Assembly: GCF_024506435.1 (NCBI RefSeq)
Contig: NZ_JANIET010000001.1
Location: 62,001 to 126,000, forward strand
Length of the DNA stretch: 64,000 nt
DNA from: Pantoea trifolii
Lineage (GTDB): Bacteria; Pseudomonadota; Gammaproteobacteria; Enterobacterales; Enterobacteriaceae
Direction of reading: 5' to 3'
Made by a program: the position numbers and the translations under genes. Under the pieces are notes generated by a model, which saw nothing but the letters and a program-made list of their open reading frames with translations, did not search any database and was not told the DNA's origin. Positions 57,311 through 64,000 of the stretch are shown in pieces (the first letter of the stretch is position 1; the number at the start of each line of letters is the position of its first letter).

Positions 57311-57370
57311 CGTTCAGCTACCGCCAGCGGGCACGCAAGCGCGCCCGAGTTAACCACTCAAGGGCGCGCA

Positions 57371-58519
57371 TTATGCCATAGCGTTGTAAGCGCTCACCAC
57401 TGAGGTGACCACTTCGCTATTGGCATCCAGGCCAGAAATTTCCGCCAGCGTGGCTTGCGGGCCTTTTTCTGCCAGCAGCGCGACCAGTTCCTGCGCCTGC
57501 GGATCGGCTTCGCTGCGATAGTGCATGGCGGCGGCAATGCCCTGGACCAGATTGGTGTGCGGCAGGTTGTATTCAATGGTGCCCAGCGTTGGCTTGATCA
57601 GGCGATCGCCCGCGCTCAGTTTACGCAGCGGCTGACGACCTACGCGCTCAACGTCATCTTTCAGGTACGGATTTTCGAAGCGGGTGAGGATTTTCTGGAT
57701 GTAGGCAGCATGCTTATCGGCCTCAAAGCCATAACGCTTGATCAGCACGGCACCGCTTTCCTGCATCGCGCCTTGCACTACCGCACGCACTTTCTCATCA
57801 AGAATCGCGTCACGAATGGTAGCGTGACCGGCCAACTGACCGAGATACGCGGTGATGGCGTGACCGGTATTGAGGGTGAACAGCTTGCGCTCAACGAACG
57901 CCATCAGATTGTCGGTCAATTCCATGCCAGCAATGTTTGGCAATTCACCTTTGAACTGGGTTTTATCAACAATCCACTCGCTGAAGGTTTCCACGGTGAC
58001 TTCCAGCGGATCGGTGGTGCCGGCTTCGGATGGCGGCACGATGCGATCGACCGCAGAATCAACGAAGCCAACATGCGCTTCAACCCACGCGTGATACTGC
58101 TCTGGCAGCGCTTTCAGCACGTGCTGTTTCAGCTGGCTGGTACCGCGCACCATGTTTTCACAGGCGATGATGTTGAGTGGACGGACGTTACCGCTGTCGC
58201 TGCGTTTAGCCAGACCTTTCGCGACGCCACCGGCGATGCGCTCCAGAATCTGCGGGCCAACCGCCGTGGTCACGATATCAACCTCCGCAATCAGCGCAAC
58301 GATGTCATCGCTGGTGCTGTTGACGGCGCTGACGCCTGTTACGATTTCGACTTTTGCCTGCTCGCCAACCACATGAACCGGATACTCATGACGGGCGTTA
58401 AGGGCATCAAGTACCACCTGATTGACGTCAGCAAACACCAGCTCGATGCCGGCATCCGCCAGTAACTTACCGATAAAACCGCGACCAATGTTACCTGCTC
58501 CAAAATGTAACGCTTTCAT
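57371..58519 (-). CDS. mtlD: Mannitol-1-phosphate 5-dehydrogenase
   Basis: A 382-residue NAD-dependent enzyme (E. coli 382) converting mannitol-1-phosphate to fructose-6-phosphate. The Rossmann motif [10 protein letters not shown] is at residues 5-14, and the catalytic region with the conserved [14 protein letters not shown] and [18 protein letters not shown] segments is in the second half. ATG 58519 gives the family start (MKALHFGAG); the earlier in-frame codon is rejected. It follows mtlA by 94 bases that contain two hairpins and precedes mtlR by 60 bases. Confidence 0.97.
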   Translation of the reverse strand: MKALHFGAGNIGRGFIGKLLADAGIELVFADVNQVVLDALNARHEYPVHVVGEQAKVEIVTGVSAVNSTSDDIVALIAEVDIVTTAVGPQILERIAGGVAKGLAKRSDSGNVRPLNIIACENMVRGTSQLKQHVLKALPEQYHAWVEAHVGFVDSAVDRIVPPSEAGTTDPLEVTVETFSEWIVDKTQFKGELPNIAGMELTDNLMAFVERKLFTLNTGHAITAYLGQLAGHATIRDAILDEKVRAVVQGAMQESGAVLIKRYGFEADKHAAYIQKILTRFENPYLKDDVERVGRQPLRKLSAGDRLIKPTLGTIEYNLPHTNLVQGIAAAMHYRSEADPQAQELVALLAEKGPQATLAEISGLDANSEVVTSVVSAYNAMA

Positions 58520-58546
58520 AAATTTGACCCATAACAAATGACGAAA

Positions 58547-58593
58547 GGGCGGGCAAGTCCGCCCCGGAAATGTGGGACGGGCTTACCCGCCCC
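58547..58593. repeat. Two GC-rich hairpins between mtlA and mtlD
   Basis: GGGCGG/CCGCCC (58547-58564, 6-base loop) and GGGACGGG/CCCGCCCC (58574-58593, with one A-C mismatch and a CTTA loop). Such hairpins between a membrane-transport gene and the next gene typically protect the upstream message from decay. They may make mtlA message more stable than mtlD message. Confidence 0.7.
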
Positions 58594-58613
58594 AGGGAAG
58601 GTAAAACGTGGTA

Positions 58614-60548
58614 TTACGCTTTAACGGTGTTGCCTGAGAGCAGGTCCAACACGTCCTGCACGCTGGTGGTATTGGCCAGCTTCTCAATCACGCTGTCATC
58701 ATCCAGCGCGTTGGTCAGGCTGGTAATCACCTGAATGTGCTCGTTATTGCGAGCGGCGATACCAATCACCAAACGCGCCACGTCTTCTGGCTCATCACCA
58801 AACTGCACGCCTGCCGGATACTGACAGAACACCACGCCGGTTTTCAGCACGCGGTCTTTCGCTTCTACGGTACCGTGTGGCACAGCAATGGATTCACCGA
58901 GGTAAGTTGGCGTCAGTTTTTCACGTTCCAGCATCGCTTCAACATATTCCGGCTGCACGTAGCCGCCTTTCACCAGCTGCTCACCCGCAAAGCGAATCGC
59001 CTGCTCTTTATGGGTGGCGCTCAGGCCGAGGAACACGTTGTCTGCACCCAGTTTAAACAGGTGCGCGTTGCCTTCGTCGTAGCTGTCAGCCAGCGTAGTC
59101 TGCACGGTTTCGCGACGCGCTTCACTGCGGTTAGCGGCAACCAGACGTTCAGTCAGATTGCTGTACAGCGCGCTATCGAGGAAGTTGTTCAGCGAAATAT
59201 GCTGCGCCTGCGGTGCCTGACGCATCGCACGTTCGGTCAGATCGCGGTGGGTAATCACCAAATCGACGTCGCCTGGCAGCGAGTTAATCGCCGTGTTGGT
59301 GACGGAGATATTGCTGAGACCCGCGTCCTGCACTTTCTTACGCAGCACGCCTGCACCCATCGCACTTGAACCCATACCGGCGTCACAGGCTACGATGATT
59401 TTGCGTACGTGGTTTAGGTCAACGCTCATCGCGTCGCCAGCAACCGGTGAACCGGCAACGGCCTGACCTTTCGACTGCGCTTTCATATCCTGCATGCGCT
59501 GTGTCGCGGCTTCGATATCGTCATCTTCTTTCACTTTGCTGGTTTTCAGCAGGATTGAAGAGACCACGAAGGAGACGGCAAATGCAGCGATGATGGCCGC
59601 GATGTTCGCGAAATAAGCGCCTTTTGGCGTCATCGCCAGCACGGCCAGGATGGAACCTGGAGAAGCCGGAGAAACCAGGCCGCCGTTCAGCAGCGTCAGG
59701 GTGAACACGCCGGTCATACCGCCAAGGATTACCGCCAGCAACAGACGCGGCGCCATCAGCACGTATGGGAAGTAAATTTCGTGGATACCACCGAGGAAGT
59801 GGATGATCGCTGCACCGCCTGCAGATTGTTTAGCGCTACCGCGACCAAACATCATGTAGGCAACCAGCACGCCCATACCCGGACCTGGGTTGGCTTCAAT
59901 CAGGAAGAAGATTGATTTGCCGGCCTCGCTCGCCTGCTGGATACCCAGCGGAGAGAAGATACCGTGGTTGATGGCGTTATTGAGGAACAGGATTTTCGCC
60001 GGTTCAACAAAGATCGAGGTCAGTGGCAGCAGGTTGTTCTGCACCATCAGATTCACGCCCGCGGCGAGAATGTGTGACAGGCCTTCAACCAGTGGACCGA
60101 TTGCCAGGAACGCTAACAGCGCCAGCAGCATACCGATAATACCGGCCGAGAAGTTGTTAACCAGCATCTCGAAGCCGCTTTTGATCTTGCCATCTACGGC
60201 GCGGTCAAAGGACTTGATCGCCCAGCCGCCCAGTGGACCGGCAATCATCGAGCCGAGGAACATCGGCATATCGGCACCGACGATCACGCCCATGGTGGTG
60301 ATCGCACCGACCACGCCACCGCGATCGCCGCCAACCAGACGTCCACCGGTGAAACCAATCAGCAGCGGCAGCAGGTAGGTGATCATTGGGCCGACGAGTT
60401 TCGCCAGCGTTTCGTTTGGAATCCATCCGGTTGGGATGAACAGCGCAGTGATGATACCCCATGCGATAAACGCACCGATGTTAGGCATCACCATATTACT
60501 CAGAAAGCGACCAAAGCTCTGAACCTTGACCTTTACTGATGAGGACAT
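58614..60548 (-). CDS. mtlA: Mannitol-specific PTS IICBA component
   Basis: A 644-residue fused PTS permease (E. coli 637). Residues about 1-340 are IIC (KVKVQSFGRFLSNMVMPNIGA, then the substrate-loop GGIHEIYFPYVLM), about 380-470 IIB with the phospho-Cys in VACDAGMGSSAMG, and 500-640 IIA with the phospho-His in ESIAVPHGTVEAKDRV. It takes up and phosphorylates mannitol. ATG 60548 gives the family N terminus (MSSSVKVKV); AAGGGG is upstream. It is controlled by the multi-site CRP region upstream and by MtlR. Confidence 0.98.
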   Translation of the reverse strand: MSSSVKVKVQSFGRFLSNMVMPNIGAFIAWGIITALFIPTGWIPNETLAKLVGPMITYLLPLLIGFTGGRLVGGDRGGVVGAITTMGVIVGADMPMFLGSMIAGPLGGWAIKSFDRAVDGKIKSGFEMLVNNFSAGIIGMLLALLAFLAIGPLVEGLSHILAAGVNLMVQNNLLPLTSIFVEPAKILFLNNAINHGIFSPLGIQQASEAGKSIFFLIEANPGPGMGVLVAYMMFGRGSAKQSAGGAAIIHFLGGIHEIYFPYVLMAPRLLLAVILGGMTGVFTLTLLNGGLVSPASPGSILAVLAMTPKGAYFANIAAIIAAFAVSFVVSSILLKTSKVKEDDDIEAATQRMQDMKAQSKGQAVAGSPVAGDAMSVDLNHVRKIIVACDAGMGSSAMGAGVLRKKVQDAGLSNISVTNTAINSLPGDVDLVITHRDLTERAMRQAPQAQHISLNNFLDSALYSNLTERLVAANRSEARRETVQTTLADSYDEGNAHLFKLGADNVFLGLSATHKEQAIRFAGEQLVKGGYVQPEYVEAMLEREKLTPTYLGESIAVPHGTVEAKDRVLKTGVVFCQYPAGVQFGDEPEDVARLVIGIAARNNEHIQVITSLTNALDDDSVIEKLANTTSVQDVLDLLSGNTVKA

Positions 60549-60688
60549 AAACCCACCCCTTATTGAGACGCGCTGCAATAAGAGAGCGCGTTTGTTTTTG
60601 TTTGAACGTTACGGCGGGGGCCGTGGCATTACTGTATGCACGCGGACTCTAGCACTAGTTTATTACGCTGCGTAGAGCAGTGCCTAAG

Positions 60689-60704
60689 TGTGATGCAGAT
60701 CACG
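60689..60704. promoter_or_regulatory. CRP site 1 of mtlA
   Basis: TGTGATGCAGATCACG, matching TGTGA-N6-TCACA at 9 of 10 positions, closest to the mtlA start (141 bases). Confidence 0.8.
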
Positions 60705-60732
60705 CTCAGTTGGGGTGGTTGGGGGGCAATAA

Positions 60733-60748
60733 GGTGATATCGATCACA
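60733..60748. promoter_or_regulatory. CRP site 2 of mtlA
   Basis: GGTGATATCGATCACA, 9 of 10 consensus positions. Centre 44 bp from site 1. Confidence 0.75.
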
Positions 60749-60805
60749 AAAAGGGGCTGTAAGAAAGCAACGATGCCGAAAAATTAAGCAAAACAAGATG
60801 ATGAA

Positions 60806-60821
60806 TGTGACTTAAGTCACC
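60806..60821. promoter_or_regulatory. CRP site 3 of mtlA
   Basis: TGTGACTTAAGTCACC, 9 of 10 consensus positions. Centre 73 bp from site 2. Confidence 0.75.
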
Positions 60822-60849
60822 TTTTAATCTGGGTGCTTTGTTGTGTAAA

Positions 60850-60865
60850 TGTGATCAATGTCACA
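60850..60865. promoter_or_regulatory. CRP site 4 of mtlA
   Basis: TGTGATCAATGTCACA, a perfect 10 of 10 consensus match. Centre 44 bp from site 3. Confidence 0.85.
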
Positions 60866-60963
60866 AACTATTTTTGGTCGAAAATGCGCCAGATCACAAT
60901 ATGCTGCAGCAGAAAAGTGAGCTGTAAGGAAGTGACGAAATTCTGAAAAGAAACGAATGGCTT

Positions 60964-60987
60964 GTAGGGTCGCCATTATTGGCGACC
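60964..60987. repeat. Palindromic intergenic repeat, copy 8
   Basis: GTAGGGTCGCCAT, TA, TTGGCGACC: 18 bases beyond the yiaF stop codon on the minus strand. One innermost pair is lost (A to T). Confidence 0.8.
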
Positions 60988-61005
60988 ACTAAAATAGTTC
61001 GGCTG

Positions 61006-61719
61006 TTATAACCCGCCTTGCACCGCATTTTGCGCTTGCGTCAGCGCCTGCGCATTGCTGGAGAGATTGCTCATCAGCGTGTTGTACTGCGTTGCCTGAT
61101 CCTGCGTTGGGAACTGCACGCCACCGTCGTTGAAGGTTACGCGTGTGCCTTGCGATTGCAGATAGTCGCCGGTTTGCACCGCCGCCTGGCTCAGCGCCTG
61201 CAGCTGTGGCAGCAGCGGAATCAGCGTGCTGGCTGGCTGCGTTACCACTTTGGTAAACGCGGCGTCGTAGACTTTCTTCAGATCATCCGGCTGCTTCAAC
61301 GTGGCTTTGCTGCTGTCCGCCTGCATTTTGGCGCTCTGAATCTGCTGGGTCAGCACGCTCAGATTACCGCTGGCCTGGCGCAGGTTATCGCGGCGCGTCA
61401 GGTAATCCTGCGGTACACGAATCGCTGCTAATTCATCAACCACCGGACGCATACCTTGCTCGATCGCCTGATTGGTCTGCTGCGAGAAACCATACAGGAT
61501 GGCGTAATCGCTGGCGTAGTTACCGAAGGTCTGCTTCTGGTTTTCACTCAGGCTTGGCAGATGTTCGCCGCTGCGCATCACTGTGTTCTGAAGGAAGTCA
61601 CTGAACGCTTTACGCTGATCGCCCTCTTTGTCGCCACAGGCCGTAAGTTGCAGCACGACCAAGGCACTGACCATCAGCATGCCGGTGCGCATCCAGATGC
61701 GGGAAATTCCTGACGCCAT
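61006..61719 (-). CDS. yiaF: DUF3053 lipoprotein YiaF
   Basis: A 237-residue lipoprotein (E. coli YiaF about 236). The signal peptide runs to the lipobox LTAC (residues 25-28), followed by Gly-Asp-Lys. The mature part is helical and polar (DKEGDQRKAFSDFLQNTVMRSG, then LPSLSENQKQTFGNYASDY). The N-terminal extension before the hydrophobic core has IWMRTG. Function is not established; Asp at +3 leaves inner- versus outer-membrane sorting open. AGGAG lies 6 bases before the ATG. It is a single gene between repeats. Confidence 0.85.
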   Translation of the reverse strand: MASGISRIWMRTGMLMVSALVVLQLTACGDKEGDQRKAFSDFLQNTVMRSGEHLPSLSENQKQTFGNYASDYAILYGFSQQTNQAIEQGMRPVVDELAAIRVPQDYLTRRDNLRQASGNLSVLTQQIQSAKMQADSSKATLKQPDDLKKVYDAAFTKVVTQPASTLIPLLPQLQALSQAAVQTGDYLQSQGTRVTFNDGGVQFPTQDQATQYNTLMSNLSSNAQALTQAQNAVQGGL

Positions 61720-61805
61720 GATTAACTCCTGTTATGGCAAATTCGATTCGGTGGGAATGGTCCTAAAGGATAGTGCAATGGCCTGGCGGGTACAACGGGC
61801 GGCGT

Positions 61806-61837
61806 TTGCCTGGTGCGCATAAATGCGCACCAGGCAA
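61806..61837. repeat. Diverged palindromic repeat, copy 9
   Basis: TTGCCTGGTGCGCAT, AA, ATGCGCACCAGGCAA: perfect 15-bp arms with a 2-base centre. It shares the GGT, GC, CAT and AT, ACC skeleton of the main family but its stem core reads GCGC where the family has CGCC/GGCG, with both arms changed together. Confidence 0.7.
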
Positions 61838-61853
61838 GGAAATAGCAAATTCC

Positions 61854-61877
61854 GTAGGGTCACCATTCATGGTGACC
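61854..61877. repeat. Palindromic intergenic repeat, copy 10
   Basis: GTAGGGTCACCAT, TC, ATGGTGACC, 16 bases beyond the gamma-glutamyltransferase stop. A G-to-A change in the left arm is matched by C-to-T in the right arm, so the stem stays perfect. Confidence 0.85.
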
Positions 61878-61893
61878 GTTTTAACACGTTAAA

Positions 61894-63492
61894 TCAGAAC
61901 ACCAGCGCCTGCCCATCTTTGCGGCTTTCGGTGGCGGCGATGTAGAAGCCTTGCGGATCGCGCACAATCGCCTGCGCACCGCCGAAGTTATAGCCGAGCA
62001 GCGGATCTTCGAGCGTAATTTGATGTCCCATCTCGCGCAGCTTTGCCAGCACGTTACGGTCAATGCCCGGCTCAACCACCACCGCACGCCCTTGCTCAAC
62101 GCGCCAGCGCGGGGCATCAATCGCTGCCTGCGGGTTTTGCTTGTGCTGCATGATACGCAGCGCCATCTGCAAATGACCTTGTGCCTGCATCGGGCCGCCC
62201 ATCACGCCAAACGACATCAGTGGCTGGCCGTCACCGTCGAGGGCAAACGCCGGAATGATGGTGTGGAACGGCCGCTTGCCGCCGGCCACCACATTAGGAT
62301 GCTGCGGATCGAGTGAGAAACCGCAGCCACGGTTTTGCAGGCTGATGCCGGTGCCCGGCACCACCACGCCAGAACCGAAGCCCATGTAGTTTGACTGTAT
62401 AAAGGAAACCATCATGCCGCTGGCATCGGCGGTGGAGAGATACACCGTGCCGCTCTGCTGCGGGGAGCCAAAGGTAAAATCCCCGGCCCGATCGGGATTA
62501 ATCAGCTGCGCGCGCTGTTTCAAATAGTCATCGCTCAGCAGCAGTTCCGCCGGGAACTCGAGGTGATCGTAATCGCTGACGTAGCGATCCAGATCGGCCA
62601 GCGCCAGCTTCATCGCTTCAATCGACAGATGCAGCCACGGCACTGAATCCGGTTCATAGCGGCCAATATCCCACTGTTCGAGAATGCCCAGCGCAATCAA
62701 GGTGGCGATGCCCTGACCGTTTGGCGGCAGCTCCTGCACCGATCCACCCGCAAACGGGCGCGATAACAATTCCACCCAGTCGGCGCGATGATTTTTCAGA
62801 TCATCAAGGCTCAGCGCCGCACCATGCTGCTCAGCAAACGCCACTATCTTTTCAGCCAGCTCGCCACGATAGAAGGCTTCACCGCGCGTTTCGGCGATTT
62901 TTTGCAGCGTTTCGGCTTGCGCCGGATTACGGAACAGCTCGCCGGCACGCGGCGGTCGTCCATCGGGCGCAAAGCACTCGACGAAGCCGGGCTGATCTTT
63001 CAGCTTGTGGTAGGCGCGCTGCCACAGATGACCAATCAGCGGTGAAACCGGGAAACCATCGCGCGCATATTCGATGGCCGGTTGCGCTAGCGTGGTGAGC
63101 GGCAGCGTGCCAAAGCGTTCGGCCAGCTCCACCCACGCCGAAACCGCGCCCGGCACGGTGACCGCTTCCCAGCCAATTTCCGGCATGGCATCGCGTCCGG
63201 CAAAGCGTTCCGGGTTCCATGCGGCGGGCGAGCGGCCCGAGGCATTCAAACCGTGCAGCTGTTTGCCATCCCAGATAATCGCGAAGGCGTCACTGCCAAG
63301 GCCGTTGCCGCTGGGCTCCAGCACGGTTAACGCCATCGCACTGGCAATCGCCGCATCTACCGCATTGCCGCCTTGTTGCAACATGCGCATCCCGGCCTGC
63401 GCCGCCAGCGGCTGCGAAGTGGCAACCGCGTTGCGTCCCATCATCGGTACGCGGTGTGAGGCATAGCTGACGTTAAAATCCAGTTCACTCAT
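61894..63492 (-). CDS. Gamma-glutamyltransferase-like Ntn hydrolase, YwrD type
   Basis: A 532-residue member of the gamma-glutamyltransferase family. It matures by autocleavage before the nucleophile, here most likely Thr349 in GTVYLSTADASG, giving large and small subunits. The classic TTHxS reads TVYLS, as in the YwrD/Acy-type branch. PLAAQAGMRMLQQGGNAVDAAIASAMAL and VMGGPMQAQGHLQM are conserved. There is no signal peptide, so it is cytosolic, unlike E. coli Ggt. It lies 9 bases after a peptide ABC permease gene, suggesting that it cleaves an imported gamma-glutamyl or acylated peptide. Confidence 0.87.
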   Translation of the reverse strand: MSELDFNVSYASHRVPMMGRNAVATSQPLAAQAGMRMLQQGGNAVDAAIASAMALTVLEPSGNGLGSDAFAIIWDGKQLHGLNASGRSPAAWNPERFAGRDAMPEIGWEAVTVPGAVSAWVELAERFGTLPLTTLAQPAIEYARDGFPVSPLIGHLWQRAYHKLKDQPGFVECFAPDGRPPRAGELFRNPAQAETLQKIAETRGEAFYRGELAEKIVAFAEQHGAALSLDDLKNHRADWVELLSRPFAGGSVQELPPNGQGIATLIALGILEQWDIGRYEPDSVPWLHLSIEAMKLALADLDRYVSDYDHLEFPAELLLSDDYLKQRAQLINPDRAGDFTFGSPQQSGTVYLSTADASGMMVSFIQSNYMGFGSGVVVPGTGISLQNRGCGFSLDPQHPNVVAGGKRPFHTIIPAFALDGDGQPLMSFGVMGGPMQAQGHLQMALRIMQHKQNPQAAIDAPRWRVEQGRAVVVEPGIDRNVLAKLREMGHQITLEDPLLGYNFGGAQAIVRDPQGFYIAATESRKDGQALVF

Positions 63493-63501
63493 GATCGTTC
63501 C

Positions 63502-64000
63502 TTAGTGTGAGTCATCGCGTGGGTCGAGCGCGTCGCGCAAACCGTCGCCCAGCAGGTTGAAGCCCTGCACGGTGAGAAAAATAGCCAGGCCGGGGAAAAT
63601 CGACATCCACGGCGCCTGTTCGAGAAAGCCTTTGGCGGTATTCAGCATTGCGCCCCATGAAGGCGAGGGCGGTTGCTGGCCGAGGCCAAGGAATGAGAGG
63701 CTGGCTTCGGTGATGATCGCCGAAGCAATCGCCAGCGTGGCCTGTACCAGAATTGGCGACAGCACATTGGGCAGCACATAACGCAGGATGATCCAGCGAT
63801 CGGGCAAACCAATCGCCCGCGCGCCGTCGATGTACTCTTCGTGCCGAATGGCAATCACCTGTCCGCGCGTCAAGCGGGCGAAAATCGGCATCGCAGATAA
63901 ACCGATGGCAATCATTGCATTCGACAAACTCGGGCCGAGAAATGCGCCCAGCGCGATCGCCAGAATCAGAAACGGGCACGCCAGCAGCGCTTCGATAAAG
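63502..64000 (-). CDS. Peptide/nickel-type ABC transporter permease, DppC-like (5' end outside window)
   Basis: The C-terminal 165 residues of a DppC/OppC/GsiD-type inner-membrane permease; the gene begins beyond 64000 and the frame is open to the edge. The ATPase-contacting loop EYIDGARAIGLPDRWIILRYVLPNVLSPI is typical, followed by SLSFLGLGQQPPSPSWG and the C-terminal GFNLLGDGLRDALDPR, all standard for this family. It would import short peptides or glutathione-like compounds with partners outside the window. The stop is 9 bases before the gamma-glutamyltransferase start. Confidence 0.92.
   Translation of the reverse strand, partial: FIEALLACPFLILAIALGAFLGPSLSNAMIAIGLSAMPIFARLTRGQVIAIRHEEYIDGARAIGLPDRWIILRYVLPNVLSPILVQATLAIASAIITEASLSFLGLGQQPPSPSWGAMLNTAKGFLEQAPWMSIFPGLAIFLTVQGFNLLGDGLRDALDPRDDSH

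Larger units (their letters stand above)
60549..61005. promoter_or_regulatory. mtl operon control region
   Basis: 457 bases without a gene between mtlA and the end of yiaF. It holds four good CRP sites (annotated separately) and a fifth half-site (TCACA at 60894-60898), as in the E. coli mtl promoter, which is known for its array of CRP sites. Between 60549 and 60688 are the mtlA leader and promoter. Copy 8 of the palindromic repeat lies at the yiaF side. Confidence 0.8.

Noticed and set aside
57455..58465. 336-codon open frame on the plus strand opposite mtlD
   Set aside because: Antisense shadow of mtlD; no start signal, no recognisable motif.
1..64000. CRISPR array, prophage or transposon
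   Set aside because: No regularly spaced direct repeats, cas-like genes, integrase, capsid or transposase reading frames were seen; the only repeats are short palindromes, two REP-like units and one tandem 18-mer.

Overview
The window is chromosomal DNA of a gammaproteobacterium of the order Enterobacterales, most likely Erwiniaceae (Pantoea or a close relative). That placement is an inference. It rests on near-E. coli-like XylR/XylFGH/XylAB, WecH, GlyQS, SelAB, FdoGHI, MtlADR, YibL, DnaTC, SodA and tRNA-Sec, combined with a non-E. coli gene order, a kgu-type ketogluconate operon and a short intergenic palindrome typical of a different genus. No phage, transposase, CRISPR array or integrase was seen.

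Layout. 1-3.5 kb: the end of a 2-ketogluconate-type operon (kguE, kguK) with its PtxS-like LacI repressor and operator, then a second LacI regulator. 3.6-7.2 kb: yiaD, tag, an orphan short outer-membrane barrel protein, dnaT and dnaC. 7.2-13.6 kb: a regulator-rich stretch (ROK, LacI/GntR-like and two AraC proteins) around a sugar-porter MFS gene, ending in a DUF1345 membrane protein. 13.6-21.9 kb: selC (tRNA-Sec), then the xylose regulon xylR-xylH-xylG-xylF divergent from xylA-xylB. 22.1-24.0 kb: a GlxA-type regulator and wecH.

24.2-33.5 kb: a tightly coupled nine-gene minus-strand operon (RidA, D-2-hydroxyacid dehydrogenase, amino-acid ABC transporter, FMN-fold protein, signal-less NMT1-like protein, cyclic amidohydrolase, GntR/FCD regulator, enolase-superfamily enzyme). 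I cannot match it to a known pathway, and it is the best candidate here for an undescribed system. Its FMN protein has lost the catalytic Tyr, Asp and His of the hydroxyacid-oxidase family but keeps the Lys and Arg. Two ATCGTATACGAT-type palindromes upstream of ridA are its likely operators.

33.8-37.4 kb: glyQS, then a ParDE toxin-antitoxin locus whose toxin is frameshifted. 37.5-47.9 kb: selB, selA, yibF, fdhE, fdoI, fdoH, fdoG (with an in-frame UGA for selenocysteine) and fdhD. Selenocysteine insertion machinery and its formate-dehydrogenase client lie side by side, with selC 24 kb away. 47.9-54.4 kb: a DeoR regulator divergent from a class-III aminotransferase across an 18-bp tandem repeat, and a UlaABC-type PTS with an allulose-6-phosphate epimerase divergent from a LacI regulator. 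54.5-60.9 kb: sodA, a VirK/YbjX protein, yibL and the mannitol operon mtlA-mtlD-mtlR with a cluster of CRP sites. 61-64 kb: lipoprotein yiaF, a cytosolic-type gamma-glutamyltransferase and the start of a peptide ABC transporter.

A short palindrome (GGTCGCCAT/ATGGCGACC, usually flanked by GTAGG) occurs ten times at gene ends. Some copies carry paired substitutions that keep the stem. A second, REP/BIME-like family (CCCTCTCCC/GGGAGAGGG) occurs twice.
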